A DNA stretch of 64,000 nt from Rhizaria sp. SCN 62-66 (taxonomy: Eukaryota > Rhizaria, unplaced), in contig MEDY01000089.1 of NCBI GenBank assembly GCA_001724265.1, forward strand, positions 62,001 to 126,000. Reading direction: 5' to 3'. The notes below the pieces were generated by a model. It saw nothing but the letters and a program-made list of their open reading frames with translations. It ran no database searches and was not told where the DNA came from. Positions 51,588 to 63,500 of the stretch are shown here, in pieces. The position numbers and the translations under genes are program-made. How positions within the stretch are numbered: the stretch's first letter is position 1; every line of letters starts with the position of its first letter.

Positions 51588-54500
51588 TTAAACTGCTGTC
51601 TCTGCCTCCGCCTCGGCGGCAGCAAGAACGGCTGCCTGCAGTTGCTTCGCTGCCATGGTATGCGTGGATGCAAGGTGAATCAATACGTCCTTTGCGACCA
51701 CTGCCGCTGGGGGCACACAGAACAACCCAAAGCGTGCACATTGTAGACGGCTGAAACTGCCATCTGCCAAGAGACAGGCTGGACTGGGAGCACTGCCCGA
51801 TAGTGAAGCGGCCGCGACGTTTGCGAGAGCGGGAATGAGAGTGCCCGGCCTGAGCAGAGACGTGGCGAGCGGCCGTGAGCAGTGGGACAACAGCCTGAAC
51901 AGGCAGAGAGTCGCCAGCGACGCAGTGACACCGCGGGCCTCAACGTTAACGAGACTGCTGGTCCCACCAGCCATCGTAGATTTGCCGTGAGCTGCTGGCG
52001 TGGACAAATAGAGCAGCGAGTCAATAGCCCATTTGTTGTCGGGAAGCAACCAGTCATTCACTGCAACAACACCGATTCCCGCACCAACAGCGCCAAGACC
52101 ACTGTCTGAGCCGGTTGTCACATTACTGCCAGCGCGGCGCGAGGGACAAAGCATCGCAGTCGCGATCGTTAGAACTTCGCCCGCAAGCGCCCACTTATTG
52201 CGTCGCGCGTGCGTCTCCGCTTCTGCCAGCAGCACGCCAAAACTCGTCCCGATGTCCGATTGGCTGGGCGCGGCAGCGGCCGCGGGGTGACTGTGGGCTG
52301 TGGCGGCGGAGTTGATGGCGGGGGCGAGCAGACGCGGGCCCGTGGGAGTCGCAGCAATGACTGTAAGCGACAGCAGTACGGCACGCACATTTGTGGAATA
52401 TTGACTCTTTGAAGCACTGGTCCTGGCTCCAACGGCACGTGACGAGGTGGTGTCTGGTGTGAAAACAGCAGAGGCGAGTGCAACAGGGAACGATGTTTTG
52501 CGGGACAGCATTGCTAACGCCTTCGCATTCGCCGTCATCGTTGCGGCCTTGGAGGCCGGTGAGGATGCTGACTTTGTCGCTGTGAATGCGGCCGTGCGCG
52601 AGTGCTCGAGAACAGTCTCCGTAAGAAGCGATTGTGGGCACACGCGCGACTGTGCGTCGGCAGATGACTGCGTTAAGCTGGCTTCGCAGGAGCTGATCCA
52701 ATGTGAAGAAGTGACGGTCAGATGCTTAGACCGCTTAAGTACCGCATGTGACTGCGATCGCACAGCGTCTTCCCCCGCGTTTGTGATCGGGACTGCAGTA
52801 GTCAAAACTGAGAGCACAACAGCAACGGGAGGCGTCAAGAGTGCAATACTGTCGCTGCCCAGGGCACTACTGCTCACCGTCGTTGTCGTTGTTGTAAGAG
52901 CACTCGTCACAGTCGCTACTGCAAACGCAGCAAGGTCACGTGGCATTGTTCCATGGGGCGCCGTATCAAGCGTCTGAAGTGCAGGATATGAGAATGCCCG
53001 AGAGTACGCTTGAGTCAGCACAAGCCCAGCATCCCTTAATGGCTGTGAGTCGTGTCCCTTCTGGTCACAAGTGAGCAGCGCAAGTAGTGTTGTTGGGAGG
53101 TTGACATTAACGGAACCCTCACTAAACAAGCCGACGCGGCCTGTGTCAGCGATGCCGTGAGTGGTTGGCAGCAAAGGCACGGACAGGGACAACAGGGGCG
53201 CCAACGACGGCGGCGGCGCACACAGCAACGCCTGCATGGCGGTTGTGACCAAAGGCAGGCTGCCATTATTAGACTGCGACTTCGAGTCGGCACTTGCATG
53301 AATCAGGGCCGACATTAGCCACTGTGTCAGCGTGATTGCCGAGCTTTGATGATTGCCAGCGGAGTACTTAGATCGGTCTAAGCGGGGCACCCACGGCGGG
53401 AGCGACAGTGCATAGACTAAGCTTTGCACTGGAGTCGGGAACAGAGTGACCGGAACACAGTACTCACGGTCAGTGGTATCCGTGTCGGGCAAAGGCAGCA
53501 TGGCGGCAGCCTTGGCAGATGCAAAGCGCGCCATAACGGCTGCCACCGCACGCAGCACACTGTACGACAGCAACTGGCCGGGATGGTTGCGTAGGTATGA
53601 AAACAAAGCCCATACAGCAACTGCGGGTCCTGCTACAGTGCCGTCTTTGCCCACAGTCAGGCCACGTGTGTGTGCTAAACACATGTCAGTCATCGCGACC
53701 GCTCCTGTGCCACTTTTTGCGTTGTCCGAACTCAAGCTGATGCTGCGTGCAGGGTTAAAAGCAGTCGCCACGGCGCCAGGGTTGTAGCCCGGCAATAAAG
53801 CGCCGTGTACGTAGCCCGCCTCATCGCTCGCAGTCATATAACCACTCTCAACTAGTGAGGTACTCGTGGAAGCACCTCCATCTGGCACACTGCCCGTACT
53901 CTGGTCGAACGATACGATCGCGGAGTGTTCGGGCTCAGCAAAGTCGCCACTATCAAAATATCCCTGGTTATCAAGATACTCAACAGAACTGCCGTCGTCT
54001 TTGTTGGTGCTAGCCGAATCTTGAGCTTCAGCCTCATCAAAGTCGAGAAAACGAGACTTCTTCAGAATGCCCTTCAACATAGATTGCTTGCTGCTGGCAG
54101 TGTCACGCGAAGACTCGGGGCCCGCGTCTGTGTTCGCCGCCTCAGTGGCGGTCTTCGACCTCCGACTGCGCTTCGAACGACCGTTTGAGTTGTCGCTTGT
54201 TAGATTGTCTGAGTACCCGTCGTGTGGCGCTAAGTACCCCTGAGCAGTCGCAGCCGCAATGACGGCGCCATCGGCGAGTGCAGTGGCGGCAGCAGAAGCG
54301 AGAAAAGGCAAGCATCCATCTTCGGTATCCCCGTCCTGGTTGTGATTGTTGATAGAATCAAACGCAACGCAAAAATCGACAATGCTGGAGGCAACAGTCG
54401 TCATGAGAGTAGCGCCTGCAGCAATCGCGGTCTCGACAATAGGTTGCGTGAGTGTCAGGTTAGAAAATCCTTCTTGGACATCAAAGAAAGCGGCAGCCAC

Positions 54501-57500
54501 GGCAAGATCCTTTGAGCGAACAAAACCGCTGGGTTTAGTGTCTGACGCGGCAGTGTTGCAGCTGTGAAGAGAATGCTTGAGCTGTAGGAGCAGCCAGTCA
54601 GCGACAGCGACGGCTTTGCCGAGCGCACCGACAACAACCTCCTGGGGACTCTGCACATTGACAGCAGCAGCAGCAGCAGCAGCGGTGAGTGAACGCGCGC
54701 CCAGAGCTGGGCACACACGCAGCATCGCCGCAGCGGCGCAGAGCACTGACCGCGCAGCGGCAGCGCGGGCCGTTGTGGTGAACGCCGGTAGCGACGCCAC
54801 AGTTACAGCAACAGGGTCGGCAGAACCGCCATCTGTAGCAGTCTCATGGTGTTCTTCCGTCGTGGGTGATTGTTGAGGCGTTGAGAGCAACAACAACAGC
54901 GTGCGTGCAATGGTCATCGCAATGGGGCTCGGACTCGTATCAACGCTGTTGCGAGTGTTATGAGACGACTCGGCATTGACACAATCGCTAGAGCTAAAAT
55001 TCATCGAGAGCGGCAGCAAGACACCGATATCAAGGCAACTCTTAGTGATCTGCGCACAACACGAGAGGACAGTCAGCGCATACTCGTGATCACAGCCACT
55101 GCTCTGCTGCTCCAGACAAGAGAGGGCGACTGGGGCGAATGAGAGAATGTTGGTGATCGTCGCAGCGGGCAGTGGCAGCGCAACAGGCACGGCAACAGGA
55201 GAGCCACCGGCACCAAACTCGCGTTGCTGTTGATCCTGCGATATACCCAATGTCGCAACTGCGAGAGACGCGGTCGCCGCCATCGACCTCACGAACCAGT
55301 TAGATCCGTCTGGCCGGGACTTTGACTCGGCGGCGAGCTGTGACGACACAATCGCGAGCAGCGCTGGCACAGAGTGCGCCAGTTTCGTGACGACACCAGA
55401 GACGTGGGCCGACTCAGCGTCGGACAGGGCCGCGATCAATTCGCCAACAATGCTATCGCTCATAGTAGTGCCAACTTGGTCTGCCGCATTGGCATTACCG
55501 GCAGCATTCCCGTTGAGCATTGCCAAGTCATCGCCGTCTGTGTTCGTGACAGTGTACTTAGAGTTAGCAGAGCCACTTGAGCATAGATCGGACTCGGTCT
55601 TCGTTGCGGCAGCAATCTCTTTGGTGAATGAGCTTACAGTTGTCAACAATGCGCACACCGACTCTAACAGCACGCAAAGCAGCTCACTAACATCTCCGCC
55701 CGCGGCTAGCGTGGCCATGCCCGAGGCTGCGGCAGCGGCGGACGCGACGACTGTCGCGAGCAGCTCGGGCTGCGTCGCAAGCGTGCGCAGCAGCAGACGC
55801 GGCGACCGCAGCGCGGCCGCGAGCGCGCGCCACGCGCGCAGCTGCGTGCGCGAGTGCGGGTGCGCGAGGTAGTGCAACAGCCAGCCCAGTCCGGCGTTGC
55901 CGCTCGCGTTGACTCGAGCTGGGTTAGCGCTGGTGTCGGGTTTGAACGGCAATGCGAGAGCGTCTAGCGACGACGCGTGTGACTGTGGGCGGTCAAGCGC
56001 TCGGGGGATCGCCGTGGACAAGAATGCGAGTGCTTCGTTGATGAAGTCGAGGTGCTCCATGTGAGGCTCCCGTGAGTGAACGGCCATGCTGTCAACGACT
56101 TGCATCATCATCGCGTCACTTTTCCTCTGGCCGGTGATGTCACCCTTAGACGGGGTAAGTGCCTGGTCGGTCCGGCTGAACTGCGGCGGCGCAAGATATG
56201 CGAGAACCCGCGGCAAGACAGAAAAAACTTGGCGGCTTACAAGGCCGTCGGCAAACATCGCATCATCATCAAAGTTGGCTCCAGTTGCGCAGGACAAACC
56301 AAGCAAACGGGCGGTCAGAGCAAGGCGCAGCATGAGTGAGCCGGGACCAGATGTTGCAGCGACAGCATTCGCAGTAGCAGAAGCAGGGGCTGTAAGTGTG
56401 GGTTGCGTCGCCGTTACAGTTGTTGCAGCACTGCTGCTGCTGTCGCGTGTCCGGACCAGCAGCCGTTGCTGGGGCGGTTGAGGCGTGCTATGCATCGTGA
56501 GCAGATTGTGCTGCTGGAGGATAAGATTTGGTGACACGAGACTAGCGTAGTTGCGAGCGTCGTTGTAGTCAATATCATGATACACACTCCGCTCACTGTA
56601 ATGTTGAGTCGCCAAGGCGCCTGCGCTCACGACAGAGCTGTTGTTGTGGCCACTGTTGTCGGTGATAGCATTGTTAGCCTGAGTGACGACACGAAACTTG
56701 GCCGGGGTACGGACACCGTGCTCGTGAGAGTGATAAACAATGCTTTGAGTGCTCGGTGACTGGGTTGGCTCAGGGTTCACAGGGGTCGTGTTGTGACTCG
56801 TCGTTGTGAGCGAGCCCAAGAGTGCCGCGTTATAGCCAATATCAAACAAGTTAACCGGCCTCTCATGATGGGGCTGTTGTTGATGCTGCTGCTGCTGCTG
56901 CTGCTGCTGCAAAGGGTGGTTTATGTTAGTGTTGTGGTGGTGGAGCGGCGAGCGTGAGCGCAGCGCAGCAAGCACACTCTTGAGCGCGGTGACGGTGAGC
57001 AGCGCAAGGTCCGTCGGCACAAGCTGCACTTCATTCATATGACTCGCATCAGAAGAGGCAATGCTAGAGGCAGAAAGTGGGTTGGCGGCCGCATGGTGTG
57101 AGTGCAATGGTGCAACTAGGGGCTTCACTAATACAAACCGGCTCACAGCGTCATGCACCGTGCTCCCGTCCGCTCCTGCAGTGCAAATCACACTCTCCTC
57201 GACGCCAACAGCCACACCCACGTCGACAACATCGGCAACATGAGATACGCCGGTGGAAGACGCAGTCTCCACACCCCCACGCCTGCTCTTAACAGCTGCT
57301 GCGAGAGATGTAGGATGCGCGCACCGAGTCAGCTGTCGCTGCCGTTGGCGCACTAGCTGCAGCCACACCGTTGCCAGCAGCACCACAAGCGGCGTCAGCG
57401 GTTTGAGCTCGTGATGCGTGTCAGCATTCACACTGGCGCCAACAAGGGCTCTGCGCACCGCCGCGGCGGCCGTCACCGCAACAGCAGCAGCAGCCGTTGC

Positions 57501-60500
57501 CCGCGTCAGAGCCTCCGCCCAAGCCCCTGTTGAGGCCCCCGTGTCGGTCGCGGTCGCGGCGCTCATGAGCCCACTAGCGAGCCACTGGGCGGTGCCGGCG
57601 AGAGGGTACCCCGCGCCGAGGAAAGTCAGGCCGCGCGGGAGAAAACTTAAGCCGTGGCTTTTCAGCGCATGGCGAGGGGCTGGGGTGTTCATCGTGTTTG
57701 TCGCATCGTCCAAGCAGCATGATGTTGTAAGTAAAAGTGCTGTTTCGTTGCCGGTTGTGTGAAGGATCGCGTCGGCAGCAGACACCGGAGGCAAAGTCAT
57801 CGTACGCAATAAACAAGGTGGCAATAGCACCGATGATGATGTTGCCGTCGTTGCAGACGCTGTGGGGGTAAGGAGTGGTGAGAAAAACAAGGCCGGCGAT
57901 AAAAACAGTGCAGAATCACCACATTCGCGACCGTGAGTACCTGCACCGCCACACCACCATGATAGCTGCGGCGGTAAAGGCAACAAACTGGCGACATCGA
58001 CGCCCGCGCTGCTGGATGTTCCCGTCGCTGTGGTTGCATTGACAGTTAAGGAGACAGCCTGACTCGAAAGCACCGCGTTATGCCTCAGCATTTGCGCGCG
58101 CAGCGAGCTCGACCACGGCCAAAGACGCTTGCGCAGGGCTGCCTCATGCAGCAAGTTAAGCTGCGAAGGGAACAAATTTAGTTTGTCAAGATAACCATCG
58201 TCTTGTTGTTTTTGCATTGCGCAAAGCGCAGTTTGCGCTGGCGTGACTAACGAGGTGAGCGGCAGAGCTAACGGAGGCAAGCACGCATGCGACAGCAAGT
58301 GCGAGTGTGAGCGTGCCTGTAACTGTGACTGTAAGTGGGGCACGGCCAACGCGGACGACAGCGAGCACGCGTACGGCGCAACCATCGGCCGCCACTGCTG
58401 AGCCGCCATGTCGAGCCACGTCGCGGCCCGCAGCCGCGCGAGCGCACCGTAGTAGCTCACGTGTGACGTTGCCGCGGACAGAGCAGACAAGGCCGGAGCA
58501 GTTCCGAAAAATGCCGCACCGGGAAACGCTCGACTCTGGCTCGTAGGTGAGAAAGATACGGAGGCCGCAGCGGCGGGGACAGCCGCGGCGCGTTCTGCCA
58601 AGAGACTGCAGGCTAGGGTAACAGCATCAGGAGATGCTGTGTACGTTGTAGTTGTAGCAGCGCGTGGGGAGTTGAGAGAGGTCATCACTGTCGACTTGGC
58701 TCCCGTTATTGTCGTTGTTGCGTGAGCAGTAAGTGGCAACGTAAGAGGGGTGACTGTGAGCCAGGGGATGACGTACACGGTCGGCGCTGGCAAGATATAA
58801 GTGCCTCTAAGACTCTCGGGCAAAACGATGTAAGGGGGCTGCCCCGCGAGAACCACGTAGTTCTTCGCGCCCGCCCTGCCGTGAGCGTTGACTGCAGAAA
58901 GATCAGCCGCTGTCTGTGTCTCGGACTCTGGAGCGCTATTTGTGTCGACAGCCACAGAAAGGGCGCGCAACGTAGCAACAGTGTGGTGACCGACCCCCGG
59001 CCAGGGCAAGATTAACTTGCTACTCGCAATGAAAGTAACAAAGCTCGTATCGTGAGGATCGCTGTCTACATCAGCAGTTGTAGGAAGGGTTGAGCTCAAG
59101 TGGCTGCTGATCTGACAGTCGCTGGAACGTGGCAGCAAAAGAGATAGCGGTGCAAAGCCAATAAGCGCTAGCAGCCGCAGCGCCGCCGCACGCACAGCGG
59201 GCCTGGGGTGGTAGAGATACGCAGCTGTCGCGCGCGTCAGGGCGAGATCTGACAGCAAAGCGCCAGATCGACTCGTCGACTGTTCGCTATCCCCGTTGTC
59301 TAGGCTGCTGTTACGGTACTGGTGGTAGTGGTAGCACAGCAAAGTGACCGTGAGCTGGCACCGCGCGCTTAGCGGCGGCAGCAGCAGCGCAGAGTGGCTG
59401 CGCGCATCGCTAGCGTGGCTCTGCGTTGCGGGCACAGCGGCCGCTACCAGCAGCGTCGGCGCGTGCAGGAGCGCGCGCGTAAGCACGGTGGCTTCGTGGC
59501 CGGCGGCTGCGGCGGGGTGCGCGGCCAGCCACGCGTGCTGCGCCAGCAGCGAGACGAGCCGGGCGAGCGCCGCGTCCGCAGCGGAGAACACGGTGGAGTC
59601 ACGGTCGTCGGCGGCGGTGGACGCGGTCGCGAGGGCCGAGATTGAGTGAAAATGACCGGTCAGTGTGGCGACCTCGGCGCAAAACTGCTCCACTACCGCG
59701 TCTTGATCAATCGTAGTGCTCCTGTCAGAGGAGAGATGCCGTTCGTGTTGCTTTAATTGCAAAGAGGCAGTTGCGATCGCGACGTCCATCGCAGCTCCAG
59801 CAGCGGCATAGGGAACCTGTACGTTAATATAAGGGCTGCCTTCACGGGTCGCATCAGCAGCGTGAGTGTCGTGCTCGAATACACCCCCCAGAGGATCGGC
59901 AACAGGGGGACTCTCACTCAGCTGCAGTGTTTGATCTTGCTCGTGGTGGGTAAAGCTGGAGCCCGGATCGTTAAGAGCATACGAGTGCGCTTTCTGGAGT
60001 GCGTTCGAGTGCGATAACCTGCGCCACAGCTCGGCCGCAGCCTCAATACGACTGTGAGCAGCCCGGCTGCAGCAGCGACGCAGCAGCAGCCGCAGCGACG
60101 ACATGTCACTGCGGGCGAGAGACACAGCCGCGCGGTCAAGGACGAGCGTGATTTCCCGATTTGCGCTATTGGCCGATGTCGCAATGACCGAGCTAGGGCT
60201 TTCGCAGTTAGTGTTGTTGGTGACTGTAGCGCCAGTGGCGATCCAGGGACAACCCAGCTCAGTGGCCAGCAACGCCGCGGCCGCAGCGCCCGCGCCGCCG
60301 ACGGCGACACCGCTCATTACGCTGCGAGTGGGATTGAACAAGCGGACTAGGGGCGCCGTCGGGGCCAATGATGCTGCCAGCGTGGCAACTGCGGGCACAC
60401 TGTGCGCGCCACTGCGAATCACAGCAGCGTCCGCAGCGGAGGCTATAGCGGCGCCAGTGTCGGTGGCGCTGCCGCCGTTCTTACCATCGTTGATCTGAGC

Positions 60501-63500
60501 ACTGCCGATGACGGCAAACACAGGCACCGCCAGTGCAGGCAGCACTGACATCAGCGTCCGAATCAGCCGGCACGCGGCTGCACTTTGACCGGTAGTAGCA
60601 TAATCCTCCTTATTGCTCTCAAATTGCAACAGCTTCAGTGCGAGCAGCGTTGCGGGTTCCACACTTGTCGCATTGACGGAGGCGTTCTTGGGAACAGTCC
60701 ACAGCAGGGTGAGCAGGAATGACAGCGGGCCACCAAGCTCCGCAGGCAGCAGGGCCACAAGACTCTCCAGATCGCACACGCGCGCTGGCCCTTGAGGGAG
60801 CGCTTCCGAGGAAGCGTTGAGATCTGTCAGCAAAGCATCAAGATACCAAGACTTAACCCGGCTCCTATTCTTTTTAGCATGTGCACCGTCTACGTGTCCC
60901 ATTGCCTGAGTAAGAACGTCCCTCATCGCAAGATTCACAAGCAGCGCAGCCGCAGCAGCAGGAGTGTTGCCAAGGGTCCGCAAGACTCCAACCACGAGCA
61001 GCAGCTCTTCGTCCACAGACACGCTATCCGCCGTCGCGGTGCCAAGAGAACAAGAACTAACAGAGACCCTTGCGCCTGCAACGTCAGACGCAACCCCCTT
61101 GGCGGTGACCGCGAGCAGACTGGCGCCCACGCCGCGGTCCGCGAGCGCGCCCCAGCAGCCCGCAACCTCGGCCGCGGCCGCGGCGACGCGGTCCAGCACC
61201 CGCGCCTGCAGCGGCGGCGGCGCGGGCGCGCTGAGACAGAGCGCCCACAGCGCGGCGGCGGCGGTGCGCGGGCCGGGCGCGAGCGCGGACGAAAGGGAGA
61301 GGCGCAGCGCGGGGGGCAGTGGCAGGCACGGGGGCGCGGTAACGTCAGAGTCGGCGCGTGCGGCGCTGTGGGAGTGCGAGAGAAGAGCTAATGTGGCTGC
61401 GGCAAGCTCTTTCTGCTGTTGCGAACGACTGAGCTGTCGCTGCCGTTTAGCATCAACAGCAGAAGCAGCTGGTGCTGCGCTGCCGCTGCTGATGTCACCA
61501 TCGGGAGCGTCAGTAGAGGCGGAGCTGACGAGCTCGGTCGCCCACGAGATGCGCGGCTTGCCGCGCACCGCGCTCGCGGGACTGTGGGCAGGAGAGGTCA
61601 GCCGGCTGTGGGCAGGAGAGGTCGGGCTGCGAGCCTCGGTGCCGACTGCGACCACATCATTCACAGGTGCTGCATGAGCAACGCCGTTGTTATCGTCTGT
61701 TGTGTCCATTCCATGAGTGGTTGTGAGGAGTTGATAGGCGACTGTCGCGGTTCCAGATGCCCACGCTTCCCATTCGTCAGCAAAGCTCATGCTGGCATTG
61801 GCTTCATCACTAGGAGCGTCATCACTGTCAACATCAGAATCTGAGTCAGAATCGACGCCGTCTGGCAGCTGAGTCTGCGAGTCTGAGCCCGGCTGCCGCT
61901 GTGACGAGGAGAGCCAGAGCTTTTTGCCGATCGCCGAGAGCACCCGCACTGCGTGCGACAGCAGCACATCGCCCAGTTTTGAGGATGCATTGGTGCCGTC
62001 ACTTTCGTCCGGGGCGCTGGCGCTGCCATCGGCAACGCGGCTGTAGTGCGAGTGAGAGTAGCCGACGAGGGCGGTCGCAACTGTGAGCGCAAGCTCCGGC
62101 AGCGCCAGCCGGGACGCCAGCGCGGATCGTTCAAGCCAGTGCCGGCGCTGCCCACAGTCGCTCTTGGAACCACCTGGAGTCTCGCCCTCGCTCTGAGTCT
62201 GGCTCAGAAAGCGGTCGAGTGCCTGCTGCTCCCGGCGACGCCTCGCTGCCGCGGCGGCCGCGTTGGCGGTGTAAGTGTCCAGCAGCTCGGGCGTTGCGTG
62301 GGCTATGTAGATCAGCAGCGCGATCATGTCCGCAGCGTACAGATCGGTCAGCGTTTGCTCCAAAGTCAGGGTCTTGCTAGGAGCAAGAGCAGCAGCAGTA
62401 GACACTCCTGCTAAAGCGGGTAGTCTAGCCGCTAATGTTACTGCGGCAGAAGTTCGCGCGGCCTTCGAGTAAAGCACGCGGGGACAAGGGTGTGAGCCTC
62501 CGATAAAGCTAAGCACGAATGATAGCATCAATCGCGAGTGCCCACGGTCGGGCGAACCGAAGAGGTACAGCTGAGAAGGGTCTTCTTTGCAGCCGTTATT
62601 GAGAAGCTGCGCAACGATTGACGTCAAGCACTCTTGGTGACAAGTAGTTTGGGATTGTGACTGTGCCAATTCTTGGGCCAGAGAAAGAACCCCGAGCGTA
62701 TCCCACTTGCAAATCGACAACGCAGCGCTACAGGCACTAAAATTTGCGTTCTTAGAGCCGTTCTTGGAAACACTCGTGTCAACGTTTGCAATCACAAGTG
62801 TTGGTAGCAATAACGCGTGATACAGCAAAAATCCCGCCTCGGTCACAGCACGACTAATGTGAGTGTTTGTGATTGTGTTGTCGGTAGGGCTGTTGCGGGT
62901 CGGAGTGAACACGCACAGCACGCTTGGCGGCAGCGGCCGCTCACTGAGCAGCGCTCCTGCCATTGTCTCCGCAGCACTCCTCATCGCGCTCAGGCGAGGC
63001 TGGCGACTTAGACGTGTCAGGGCGCTCACGCTGTAGAGAGCGCTGACCCGCGCGCGGGCGCTCTGATAGCCCTTAGTAACCGTGAGCAGCAGTGTCAGCA
63101 GCGGCAACACGATTGACGGCGGCGGTGACGGCGACGGTGACGACGTCGACGACGATGATGACGAGTGAGACGATGACAGCGCCAGCAACCGATCAGCAGC
63201 GGCGACAGGCGGCAATACAGGAATCTGTGCCAACGGCTGCTGCTGCTGAAAAGCATATGACTGCGCGCAGAGCGAGTCGGTGAGGAGTGAGCTGAACAGG
63301 GGTAGATATGCCGCGTAAAGAGGATCTAAGTACCTCGTAACCACGTCATGTAAGTACCCTTGATCTAGATAGGGCTGGATAAAGTCCCCGCCCTTCGCCA
63401 CAAGCGTCTCTGGGAGTGTGAAGATGAACGGGACAACGCGCAGCAGCAACGGTAGAAACACGGCAAACACGTTGACATTCATAGCAGAACGACTGTTCCC